A stretch of 51,452 bases of DNA, from the NCBI GenBank assembly GCA_964369425.1, contig CAYJGW010000017.1, positions 1 through 51,452 on the forward strand. The letters run 5' to 3'. Every line of letters starts with the position of its first letter. Positions within the stretch are counted from its first letter, which is position 1. Source of the DNA: CAUPWF01 sp964369425 (GTDB lineage Bacteria; Bacillota; Clostridia; Lachnospirales; Lachnospiraceae). A program made the position numbers and the translations under genes. The notes under the pieces were generated by a model, which made no database searches, was not told the DNA's origin, and saw only the letters and a program-made list of their open reading frames with translations. Below are positions 8,809-16,665 of this stretch, piece by piece.

Positions 8809-9573
8809 ATGATTTTTTACGAAAAACAACGTTCAGACCATACAAATTATTTATATTTTCAAGATGATGAGAATCTCTCTTTCGTTAAACATTTTCACAA
8901 TAGTTATGAGTTTTTATTCGTAAGTGACGGTGAAATCGAGTGCGAAATAGGGTCTACTTCTTATACCCTTACAAAGGGAAAGGCTATTATCCTATTTCCT
9001 CATCAACCACATAGCTACGTAACAAAAAACTATTCTGTAAGTCATCTTATCATCTTTTCGAAAGATTACGTGCAGACATTTCATAATGCTGTCCGAAAAT
9101 ATTGGTTTGAAAATCCTGTCATTAACTACAACGATAACAATAAATATCAGTCCTTGAAATCCAAAACGATTTCTAAGTTTTTAATTAAATCTATCCTTTA
9201 TGAAATCTGCGATAAATGTTATCGCAATTCAAAGCTTATAAAGATAGCAGAGGTTCAAGATGAACTCTCTGCACAAATTATATCTTATATTCAGGATCAG
9301 TACACCGAAGACATCAGTCTAAAAGGTATCGCTCAAGATTTGAATTATAACTATACTTATTTATCAAATTATTTCAATAAATCTTTTCGTTGCTCTTTTT
9401 CTTCTTTTTTAAATGCATTTCGCTTAGAACATGCATTATTTATGTTGGAACAAACGGATGAAAAGATTACAAACATTGCGATTTCTAGTGGATTTTCTAC
9501 TATTCGCGCATTTAATCATGCCTTTAAAGAAAAGTATCATACCTCTCCAAGTGAATATAGAAAGCGTAAATAG
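8809..9573 (+). CDS. AraC-family transcriptional regulator, probable xylose regulator
   Basis: DNA-binding regulator, 254 aa from the ATG at 8809. The N-terminal half is a cupin-like sugar-sensing domain (HFHNSYEFLFVSDGEIEC, then LTKGKAIILFPHQPHSY). The C-terminal half holds two AraC helix-turn-helices (SLKGIAQDLNYNYTYLSNYF and ITNIAISSGFSTIRAFNHAF) and the family signature ending in YHTSPSEYRK. Divergent placement next to xylA suggests that it controls xylAB in response to xylose. The ORF can be extended to a TTG at 8731, but that start has no ribosome site and overlaps the candidate xylA promoter; AGGTG precedes 8809. Specificity is inferred from position only. Confidence 0.88.
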   Translation: MIFYEKQRSDHTNYLYFQDDENLSFVKHFHNSYEFLFVSDGEIECEIGSTSYTLTKGKAIILFPHQPHSYVTKNYSVSHLIIFSKDYVQTFHNAVRKYWFENPVINYNDNNKYQSLKSKTISKFLIKSILYEICDKCYRNSKLIKIAEVQDELSAQIISYIQDQYTEDISLKGIAQDLNYNYTYLSNYFNKSFRCSFSSFLNAFRLEHALFMLEQTDEKITNIAISSGFSTIRAFNHAFKEKYHTSPSEYRKRK

Positions 9574-9603
9574 TTATGCCCCCATCCTTTGCTTACGCCC
9601 AAA

Positions 9604-10158
9604 TTACTTCATAGCCTTTTCTATCTCTGCAGAAAGTTCCATATACTGTTCTTGAAATCTCATATAGAGTTCAACAAAGGCTTGGTTTAATGGATTTAAT
9701 TTCTCTCGGAGGAGCTTTTCTGCCATTAGGCAGTTCTCTCGCTTTTTCGTCAATTGCTTTCCTAGACTAATCATATGCGGCTTTTTTCCTCCCCAATCAA
9801 TCGAAAGTTTAAACTTTTCTTGCATTTCTTTTACTACTTCGCTATATTGCATGATTTCTCGTGATAACTTCTCCTCTTCTGCAATGAGAACACTTACGTC
9901 AGCTAGGTGTCCCTGATAAATTTTACTTAAAGCTTCTAGATCTGTCATTATGCTTTTTATCCTAGAAGATTCCTTTAATTTAGGAAGTTTTGTAATCAAC
10001 TCTTTTAAAAAACTTCCTACCTCAATCATGACCGTATAATTGGCTTGATAGTCTATCAGTTCTTCACATTCTTTTTTAATTTCCAAAGATATCACACTCA
10101 ATAAATCTTCTTTAAGTTGCCAATCTTTTTCTATATTATTTTTTCGAAACCATTTCAT
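9604..10158 (-). CDS. Hypothetical coiled-coil protein (184 aa), possibly spore-associated
   Basis: I do not recognise the family. From the ATG at 10158 the product is 184 aa, highly charged and helical over nearly its whole length (KWFRKNNIEKDWQLKEDL, then long Leu/Glu/Lys heptad-like stretches), with no signal peptide or membrane segment. The longer frame from 10269 would overlap the divergent gene and lacks a ribosome site; AAAGG precedes 10158. It is divergent from the 114-aa gene, and both starts are preceded by CATAnnnT-type -10 elements, which suggests shared expression under a late sporulation sigma factor. It may be a structural or scaffold partner of the two plus-strand products. 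Confidence 0.7.
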   Translation of the reverse strand: MKWFRKNNIEKDWQLKEDLLSVISLEIKKECEELIDYQANYTVMIEVGSFLKELITKLPKLKESSRIKSIMTDLEALSKIYQGHLADVSVLIAEEEKLSREIMQYSEVVKEMQEKFKLSIDWGGKKPHMISLGKQLTKKRENCLMAEKLLREKLNPLNQAFVELYMRFQEQYMELSAEIEKAMK

Positions 10159-10176
10159 AACATACAACCTTTCTGT

Positions 10177-10184
10177 CATACTAT
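10177..10184 (+). promoter_or_regulatory. Candidate sporulation-type -10 (CATACTAT) for the 114-aa gene
   Basis: CATACTAT fits the CATAnnnT -10 core of sigma-E/sigma-K promoters, with an AC dinucleotide about 15 bases upstream. The implied start of transcription lies about 45 bases before the ATG at 10237. Short motif and hand match only. Confidence 0.35.
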
Positions 10185-10195
10185 TACTACTTACT

Positions 10196-10203
10196 AGAAT
10201 ATG
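10196..10203 (-). promoter_or_regulatory. Candidate sporulation-type -10 (CATATTCT) for the coiled-coil gene
   Basis: On the minus strand CATATTCT followed by A fits CATAnnnTA, and a CACA element lies 16 bases upstream (AC complementary to 10220-10221). Transcription would begin about 30 bases before the ATG at 10158. It faces the similar element of the divergent gene. Confidence 0.35.
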
Positions 10204-10236
10204 TTTTATAAAGAAAGTTGTGAGGAGTAACGTCAT

Positions 10237-10581
10237 ATGGGAATGCCACAAGTACCGGATAGAGACCATGTTCCATCTCTATCCGAAGTAATTGTCGAAC
10301 TGGTTGAATCTGTTGCACTAGAAGAACTTGCTATGGCACATCTGATGAATGCTGAAGGAGAAAAATTACAAGAAATTATTGATAAATATAGAAACTGCCA
10401 TGTATGCTACAATCAATTTCGTACACTGTGTACTGATACGCATGATATTCTCAATAGCTTGATTATGAAAGAGTGGATTATGTTGAATAAGCTAACTACC
10501 GCAATGTCGCTACACGACCAACTAACAGACTCTAGGTGTACCGAGTGTTTTCAACCTCGCGGAAAGTGTTCCAAACCTTAA
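10237..10581 (+). CDS. Small protein (114 aa) with a helical ALEELA..LMNAEGEKLQEI segment, probable spore/exosporium-associated
   Basis: Product begins MGMPQVPDRDHVPS, continues with a helical segment VELVESVALEELAMAHLMNAEGEK split here for length (about residues 20-44), and ends with a Cys-containing tail (CTECFQPRGKCSKP). Small proteins with an ALEE-A-AHILNAEGEK-like core are, as I recall, common beside DUF11-repeat proteins in spore-forming Firmicutes; no function is established to my knowledge. There is no signal peptide and six cysteines are present, which could allow disulphide or metal cross-linking. Ribosome site GAGGAG lies before the ATG. It is followed 86 bases later by the 978-aa DUF11 protein in the same direction. 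Confidence 0.7.
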   Translation: MGMPQVPDRDHVPSLSEVIVELVESVALEELAMAHLMNAEGEKLQEIIDKYRNCHVCYNQFRTLCTDTHDILNSLIMKEWIMLNKLTTAMSLHDQLTDSRCTECFQPRGKCSKP

Positions 10582-10667
10582 ATCACCATGTTCACATCCT
10601 TATCCATCTTTGAATAAGATATAGAAATCATAAATATTTCGTCTTATTATTATAGAAAGGATATGCT

Positions 10668-13604
10668 ATGGCAAATTTAACAATTCAAGTAGATCAAACA
10701 ACCGGTAACTACGAGCAAGTATTTGTCTATTCTATAAACGCTAGTTTTAACGGCATTCAAGATGCGATTGAATCCGCATCTATAAAACTATTTTTTCCTA
10801 CTTATCTTGAACTGATATTAGGGGATGCTCAATTTCCTGTAAAAGAGGTAATTCAAGCACCTGTCGAGGGTGGAACAGAGGTTACGTATTTGTTCGACTC
10901 CATCACCGATCTAGGGGTAGTTGTTCGACTCGGAATCGGTGTACTTTTTAACACAGATGCTCTAAATGGTCAATCCTACACTTGTGTACCAAAACTTTAT
11001 ATTAATGACGCTCTTTATCTAGAGTCTCAAAGTACCCCCATTCAATTGATTCTCACCCCACAATTTGAGCTTTCAAGGGAATTGGTTCTTCCTGCTATTG
11101 AACCAGCACCAGGCGGTGCAATTATTTACAAAGTAGTGTTGCAAAATTTTGGTGACCTTGGCTCCACGATTGAAAATGTAGAAATCACCTGCAGCGGTTC
11201 TCCTTTGCTTTTATTAGATTCCACCTTTACAGTCACTGGAAATGATACCTCCTCAAAATTTACTGATACTAGTATGGATGGTACGACTGGAATCTTTGAA
11301 GAGAATCAATTCACTCTTTTCTTAAGTTCTTATAGCGGAGAAAGATTTGAGTTCTATTATCGTGGGGTAATTGACGCTAGTTTAGAAATCGGTGAACAAC
11401 TCTCTACGACTGCAAACTGGAGCATTGATAGCCTCCCACAAACCGATGATATCAGCGAATTTACAATTATTGCTCCTACGTATCAAGCAACACTTGGTAT
11501 TTATGGACCTGACTACTCTCTGCCTAATGAATACTTGTGTTATAGACTTAGTGTACACAATACAGGTAATCAAGGCTTGTCAAATGCTGTCTTTGAAAAC
11601 AAACTACCAAATGACGTAAAATATTATCAATTCCAGACTGGTTCCTTTTACATTGGCGCAATTAACCAGAATCTATCTGCGCAATACTTTATTGATTACG
11701 AGACCCAAAATGGGCAAAGTGGTACCTTAGGCCCCTATAATACGGATAGCAATACTACTGTAGACTTAGAAAGCATCATCGATTCTTCTGATAATTTATC
11801 CACCCTTCGTTGGAATCTGAATAGTCTTGGAATTGGTACGAAAAATCGTGCTACTCCTCAACTTTTGGGTATTGTTAAATCTGGTAGCAATGGTGCATTA
11901 CAAAATCATATTCATCTGACTTATCTAGTAAATGGTACTACCTTAGAAAGCGTCGAAAACTTTTCTACTTTATTAGTAGACTATTGTGTGCTACGCCCAA
12001 GTCTCAGTGCCAACATTGGGATTATGCCAGTAAAACCTTCCGACACCATCCGCTATACCCTATCCTTTAACTGCCGTAGCTCTAGATTGGAAAACCCAAT
12101 AATTGGATTTATTTTGCCAGACAAACTGGAATATATGGGAAATGAAACGTATGACTACAACAATTTTTTCCCGACTGTTACGCCCCTAGATCCACCTGTT
12201 AAACTGCTACAAAACTTCGATGGAGAAGGTTCCACTTTCGTAAAGTTTGAGTTCAAAGACGAGTACGCATACTCTTTTCACCAATTGTATCGCTTTGCTA
12301 TTTCATTTGACGCAAAAGTCAAAATAGGATCACTTGGCACCTTCAAAGTATTTACTTTACTCAATACATTGGATAGCACTGGAATTATTCCTAATGCCGT
12401 AGATATTTACACAGATACCTATAATATTGCAGAAGATAGCACAGTCTCAGCACAATACGCTAAAAGTACCACAATAGAAACCGATATTCTATTCTTTGTA
12501 GCTACTTCTTCTAATAAAAAAGTGAAAGGTATGTTGGACATTGATTTTATCGAAGAACCTGAAGTTGGTCACACCTATTCAGGTGGTAATCTACAATACT
12601 TGATTGCTATAAAAAACATTGGAAATGCCGTCTTAGAATCTGTAGAAATCGTTGATATTCTCCCTTATATAGGGGATACCGGGGTTATCGAGACTGATTC
12701 ACCACGCCGCAGCGAATATCCTATCTATGCCCTAAGCGATGTGGTTGCCTTTGTAGAACCTTCTACCTCTAGCACTAGCTTAGAAATCTACTATTCCACA
12801 AGCAAAGATCCACTTCGCTTCGGCAATAATTTCAATCTAATCGGCACTGATAATGATTGGACGCTAGAACCTCCCGAAGATTTAAGCACGCTACAAGCTT
12901 TTAAGTTAAAAACAACAGATTTGTTATTACATCCTAATGAAACCATCAAAGTCACTGTAATGGCATCCACTCCTATCGGTGTGCCACTCTCTAGTGTCGC
13001 TTGGAATTCATTTGCTGCAAACGTTATTTATCGTGATATGAACAATGTCTCTCAACCATTACTTGCTATAGAGCCTGAAAAGGCTGGGATAGAGATCGCA
13101 GCTCCAAGCTCAGATACCGTTTCCATCAGTGGGTATTCTTGGTTTGATACAAACTTAGATGGGCTTTACCAAGAGGAAGAATCCTTTATTAACGATATAG
13201 GAGTTGTATTGTATGATGCTAAAGGTCAATTGCTTCAGTATACCTTTACAAGGACTGATGTTAGTGGTGTACTTGGCAAATATAGTTTTAACAACTTAGA
13301 ACCAGGCGTATATTATATTCAATTCTTTGTTGATCAAACAAAAATAAAATTTACAAGGCAAAGAACTAGCAATGAAAACGGTAGCAAAGGCAATACAAAG
13401 ACAGGAAAGACCGAATTGCTAGATCTAACCGTCGGTAATTCAGTCGCTAATATTCATATTGGTGTAATTGGGAAAAATGATTTTACCTTAGATGAGATAT
13501 TAGCAGCCAATCGCCAAGCAAGAAGCATGGTAAGAAATGTGATTCACAATCAGATGTTGCTTACCATGAAACAAGAAGATGTGTTAGATTTAATAAAAGA
13601 ATAA
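10668..13604 (+). CDS. Large DUF11-repeat protein with C-terminal SdrD-B-like domain
   Basis: Protein of 978 aa, almost entirely beta-rich. Repeated Ig-like DUF11-type modules are visible, for example YKVVLQNFGDLGSTIENV (around 155-172), YRLSVHNTGNQGLSNAVF (around 285-302) and YLIAIKNIGNAVLESVEIVD (around 640-660). A SdrD-B-like domain follows near 820-930 (GYSWFDTNLDGLYQEEE, YSFNNLEPGVYYIQF). The last 50 residues are helical (DEILAANRQARSMVRNVI). There is no signal peptide, no LPXTG motif and no membrane segment, so it is not a classical sortase substrate. This fits assembly from the mother cell onto a spore, or non-classical export. Ribosome site AAAGGA precedes the ATG. Structural role inferred. 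Confidence 0.82.
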   Translation: MANLTIQVDQTTGNYEQVFVYSINASFNGIQDAIESASIKLFFPTYLELILGDAQFPVKEVIQAPVEGGTEVTYLFDSITDLGVVVRLGIGVLFNTDALNGQSYTCVPKLYINDALYLESQSTPIQLILTPQFELSRELVLPAIEPAPGGAIIYKVVLQNFGDLGSTIENVEITCSGSPLLLLDSTFTVTGNDTSSKFTDTSMDGTTGIFEENQFTLFLSSYSGERFEFYYRGVIDASLEIGEQLSTTANWSIDSLPQTDDISEFTIIAPTYQATLGIYGPDYSLPNEYLCYRLSVHNTGNQGLSNAVFENKLPNDVKYYQFQTGSFYIGAINQNLSAQYFIDYETQNGQSGTLGPYNTDSNTTVDLESIIDSSDNLSTLRWNLNSLGIGTKNRATPQLLGIVKSGSNGALQNHIHLTYLVNGTTLESVENFSTLLVDYCVLRPSLSANIGIMPVKPSDTIRYTLSFNCRSSRLENPIIGFILPDKLEYMGNETYDYNNFFPTVTPLDPPVKLLQNFDGEGSTFVKFEFKDEYAYSFHQLYRFAISFDAKVKIGSLGTFKVFTLLNTLDSTGIIPNAVDIYTDTYNIAEDSTVSAQYAKSTTIETDILFFVATSSNKKVKGMLDIDFIEEPEVGHTYSGGNLQYLIAIKNIGNAVLESVEIVDILPYIGDTGVIETDSPRRSEYPIYALSDVVAFVEPSTSSTSLEIYYSTSKDPLRFGNNFNLIGTDNDWTLEPPEDLSTLQAFKLKTTDLLLHPNETIKVTVMASTPIGVPLSSVAWNSFAANVIYRDMNNVSQPLLAIEPEKAGIEIAAPSSDTVSISGYSWFDTNLDGLYQEEESFINDIGVVLYDAKGQLLQYTFTRTDVSGVLGKYSFNNLEPGVYYIQFFVDQTKIKFTRQRTSNENGSKGNTKTGKTELLDLTVGNSVANIHIGVIGKNDFTLDEILAANRQARSMVRNVIHNQMLLTMKQEDVLDLIKE

Positions 13605-13633
13605 AGTGCTTGCCCATGTTAAATCAATCTATT

Positions 13634-13673
13634 TTACGTACTAATTTAAAGGAAAATGCTAATTAGTACGTAA
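13634..13673. repeat. 13-bp perfect inverted repeat downstream of the DUF11 gene
   Basis: TTACGTACTAATT (13634-13646) and AATTAGTACGTAA (13661-13673) are exact complements with a 14-base loop. It lies 30 bases after the stop of the 978-aa gene. No T-run follows, so it is either an atypical terminator or a protein-binding site between convergent genes. Confidence 0.6.
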
Positions 13674-13765
13674 TTCTAAGTGTGACGCGAACCATAGTTC
13701 TCTGTTATAAACAATACTTATTACTTAAAACCTAAATGAAAACAACCTACAGACCTTTCTTAGCT

Positions 13766-14716
13766 CTACTCTGACACGTTACTTCTCTCTTCATGTATAC
13801 AACGAACAACAATATCTTGATTAAAGTCTCCAAAATTATGACCAAATAAATTTATCCCTCCTGCATTTACCGTATCTTTCGGCGCTTCTATTCTTAGACT
13901 TAGAGTTTCTCTCTCTGTTCCCACAACCTCATTCAAAGATTTAGATGATAGGAACATCCCATTCATATAGGTTCCTTCTTGTGTTATCTGTATTACCTTT
14001 AACTGTCCATATTCTGTTCCTAAATCCCACCAGGCAGGTGTATAATTGCCCTTTCTATCTCCAAAATCTCCTGGACTTGTCCACACTCCTAGTTTGTGTT
14101 CATTTAAATAAAAACAAATATCTGACTTATAATTATTGTTAAAACCTGGATATTCTGAGCATAGCTCCATTGAAATAGTAATTTCTTTTAATTTTTCAAA
14201 AGTGATATCATATGTCGGTATCTTGTATTCAATATAACCATCTGTAAACCACAAAAGTGCTATTTCTTGTCTTTTGGGATAATTAAAATAACGACTATCA
14301 TCCATAATCCCTATTATTTCTGCTTTAGAAGCGATTCCACAAGGCGCCGAAATATTATAATTTGCATACGAACCAATCGGAATATCTATTTCTGTATAAT
14401 TTTTATTAGTATTTTCATGATTGCTATTTAACACAACTAAAACTTCGTCAATATGAAGGCTACATAGCTTTAACAATCCACGTTCTCCTGCTTTAGACCT
14501 TGATTCTATTATTTTAGCATTTTCCAAAATATTTATATGTTTTGTCACAACGGCAGAAGATATATTCAATCTTGCGCTTATATCTTTAATCGACATTTCT
14601 GCGTTTTGTAAAAGTTGAATAATTTGTAGTCTAGTTGTTGAGGACATAGCTGAAAAAAATGTCTCTTGCTTCTTTAGTGATTTAATATAGGTTCTTCGAA
14701 TATTGTAATTTTTCAC
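13766..14716 (-). CDS. ArsR-type winged-helix regulator with a large C-terminal beta domain
   Basis: One-component regulator, 316 aa. Residues about 18-90 form an ArsR/SmtB-like winged helix (SSTTRLQIIQLLQNAEMSIK, SSAVVTKHINILENAKIIE). Residues about 115-310 form an unusual long beta-rich domain (PTYDITFEKLKEITISMELC, FYLNEHKLGVWTSPGDFGD) that looks like a jelly-roll ligand-binding fold rather than a metal site. It is divergent from the GH2 glycosidase and sugar symporter, so it probably senses the glycoside or its product; this is inference. The start is GTG, preceded by GAGGAGG with seven bases of spacing. Confidence 0.82.
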   Translation of the reverse strand: MKNYNIRRTYIKSLKKQETFFSAMSSTTRLQIIQLLQNAEMSIKDISARLNISSAVVTKHINILENAKIIESRSKAGERGLLKLCSLHIDEVLVVLNSNHENTNKNYTEIDIPIGSYANYNISAPCGIASKAEIIGIMDDSRYFNYPKRQEIALLWFTDGYIEYKIPTYDITFEKLKEITISMELCSEYPGFNNNYKSDICFYLNEHKLGVWTSPGDFGDRKGNYTPAWWDLGTEYGQLKVIQITQEGTYMNGMFLSSKSLNEVVGTERETLSLRIEAPKDTVNAGGINLFGHNFGDFNQDIVVRCIHEERSNVSE

Positions 14717-14797
14717 AATTTAACCTCCTCTTTTTTATATATTATACATATTTTTTTATGCATATTCAACAATGTTTTAATATTATTTGTTTTTCAA

Positions 14798-14826
14798 TTG
14801 ACAATATAGCTATTTAAATATACAAT
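14798..14826 (+). promoter_or_regulatory. Sigma-A-type promoter of the GH2-symporter operon
   Basis: TTGACA (14798-14803), 17 bp, TACAAT (14821-14826). The start codon follows about 50 bases later. Upstream, ATACATAT and ATGCATAT repeats (about 14744-14765) lie toward the ArsR gene and may be its operator. Confidence 0.7.
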
Positions 14827-14877
14827 TACGTTAATCTATTAGCTACTTGATTAATTAATTAACTTTGGAGGAATGTT

Positions 14878-16650
14878 ATGTTAAATCGAAATGATTATCC
14901 GAATCCACAACTGATTCGGAAGAACTGGATTGACTTATCTGGTACTTGGCTTTTTGCCTTTGATGACGAAAACACTGGAATAAGTTCAAAAAAATATTTA
15001 TTGAGTGAGTACTATGACCAAACAATAACGGTACCATATAGTTATCTATCAAATAGCTCAGGGGTAGAAGAAAACAATTACCACCCTATTGTATGGTACC
15101 AAAAAGACTTTGAATTGAATTTACAAGAAGATAAAAGCTACATTATTCATTTTGAAGCCGTTGACTACGTCTGTGATATTTGGCTAAATGATGAGCATAT
15201 CTTTCATCATCAAGGTGGACATGTGCCTTTTCAAATTGATCTAACGAATCACGTAAAAAGTAAAAATAAACTTACTATACGTGTTGAGGATTACAACTCC
15301 TGTACCCAACCAATCGGCAAGCAATCTTTTAAAGATAGTAATTTTTTGTGTTGGTATACCCGAACAATCGGAATTTGGCAACCTGTCTGGATTGAAATCA
15401 CTGGAAGCACCTACATATCCGATCTAGATTTGACTCCGAATCTCTGTGACAGCACCATCGGAATCAACTTTCAATTGAATCAATCCGAAACTTTAGAAGT
15501 AAAAGGTGAAATCAGATTTAAAGAAAATATAATCTGCAAATTTTCTACTTTCACGAGAAATGGTCTAGGAAAATGTAGTGTAGATGTAAGCTCAGATTTG
15601 GCAGATTTTCGTTTGTTTTATTGGTCATCTGATGCTCCAAATCTATATGATATCGACCTCACAGTGATAAAGGATGATATCGAAATCGACTGTATTTATA
15701 GCTATTTTGGAATGCGAAACATTCGAGTTCAAGGGCAACGCATCTACCTAAATAACAATGAGGTTTATCAAAAATTAATCTTGGATCAGGGGTATTTTAA
15801 AAATGGTGGCTTAACTGCGACTACAGAGGAATTAGAATCAGACATCCGAAAAATCAAAGAATTTGGATTCAATGGAGTTAGAAAACATCAAAAAGTTGAA
15901 AATCACAAGTTTATGTATTTCTGCGATTTATATGGATTAATGATGTGGGCGGAAATGCCAAGCTCATTCGAATACACCTTTGATAGTAATAAGAACTCGA
16001 TACAAGAGTTGTACCCCTTCATTAAAAAGCATAGCAACCATCCTTCGGTAATTGCCTATACATTACTAAATGAATCTTGGGGAATTAACGAAGTCAGTAT
16101 TAACAAAAGACAACAGAATTTTGTAAACGCAATGTATTATTTAACAAAATCACTAGACAGTGAACGTTTAGTAATCGGAAATGATGGTTGGGAACACACT
16201 CTGAGTGATATATTAACCATTCATGATTATAATTCAGATGCCTTAGATTTAAAAAACTGTTATCGTGATGAGAAGCAAGCAGTAAATGGCTCCCCATCCA
16301 AAACAAGTAATAAATTGAATTATAGCAATGGATATTCGTATCAAAATGAACCTATTATGATAAGTGAGTTTGGTGGTATCGCTTATCAAACTTCATCAGA
16401 CCATGCCAAAGAGAGCTGGGGCTATGGAGGCCGCTTGACCACTAAGGATGCAGTAGAAGATAAAATTGTATCCCTAATTGAAGCTGTATTAGATATTCCT
16501 TATGTTTGTGGTTTTTGCTATACTCAGCTAACTGATGTCGAACAAGAAGTAAATGGACTATTAGATGAAAATCACGATTATAAAATAGATGTAGAAAAGG
16601 TACGCGCTGCTGTACAATCAAAAAACAATTACGGTTTTGTATTTAATTAA
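14878..16650 (+). CDS. Glycoside hydrolase family 2 beta-glycosidase (beta-galactosidase/beta-glucuronidase-like)
   Basis: Cytoplasmic beta-glycosidase of 590 aa with GH2 architecture: sugar-binding jelly roll (about 1-175), Ig-like domain (about 180-285) and TIM barrel (about 290-585). The predicted acid/base is Glu399 in YTLLNESWG and the nucleophile is Glu497 in MISEFGG. The length is near that of beta-glucuronidases, but I do not see the Asn-Lys signature that contacts glucuronate, so substrate stays open. No signal peptide, which fits hydrolysis after uptake by the symporter 15 bases downstream. Ribosome site GGAGG precedes the ATG. The divergent ArsR-type gene is the likely regulator. 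Confidence 0.88.
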   Translation: MLNRNDYPNPQLIRKNWIDLSGTWLFAFDDENTGISSKKYLLSEYYDQTITVPYSYLSNSSGVEENNYHPIVWYQKDFELNLQEDKSYIIHFEAVDYVCDIWLNDEHIFHHQGGHVPFQIDLTNHVKSKNKLTIRVEDYNSCTQPIGKQSFKDSNFLCWYTRTIGIWQPVWIEITGSTYISDLDLTPNLCDSTIGINFQLNQSETLEVKGEIRFKENIICKFSTFTRNGLGKCSVDVSSDLADFRLFYWSSDAPNLYDIDLTVIKDDIEIDCIYSYFGMRNIRVQGQRIYLNNNEVYQKLILDQGYFKNGGLTATTEELESDIRKIKEFGFNGVRKHQKVENHKFMYFCDLYGLMMWAEMPSSFEYTFDSNKNSIQELYPFIKKHSNHPSVIAYTLLNESWGINEVSINKRQQNFVNAMYYLTKSLDSERLVIGNDGWEHTLSDILTIHDYNSDALDLKNCYRDEKQAVNGSPSKTSNKLNYSNGYSYQNEPIMISEFGGIAYQTSSDHAKESWGYGGRLTTKDAVEDKIVSLIEAVLDIPYVCGFCYTQLTDVEQEVNGLLDENHDYKIDVEKVRAAVQSKNNYGFVFN

Positions 16651-16665
16651 ATTGGAGGTATTGAG

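Noticed and set aside
10159..10269. Longer start for the coiled-coil gene
   Set aside because: Would overlap the divergent 114-aa gene and its promoter; the first 37 residues look non-native.
10582..10667. CATAAATA as a sporulation promoter for the 978-aa gene
   Set aside because: The eighth position is not T and no matching -35 was found.
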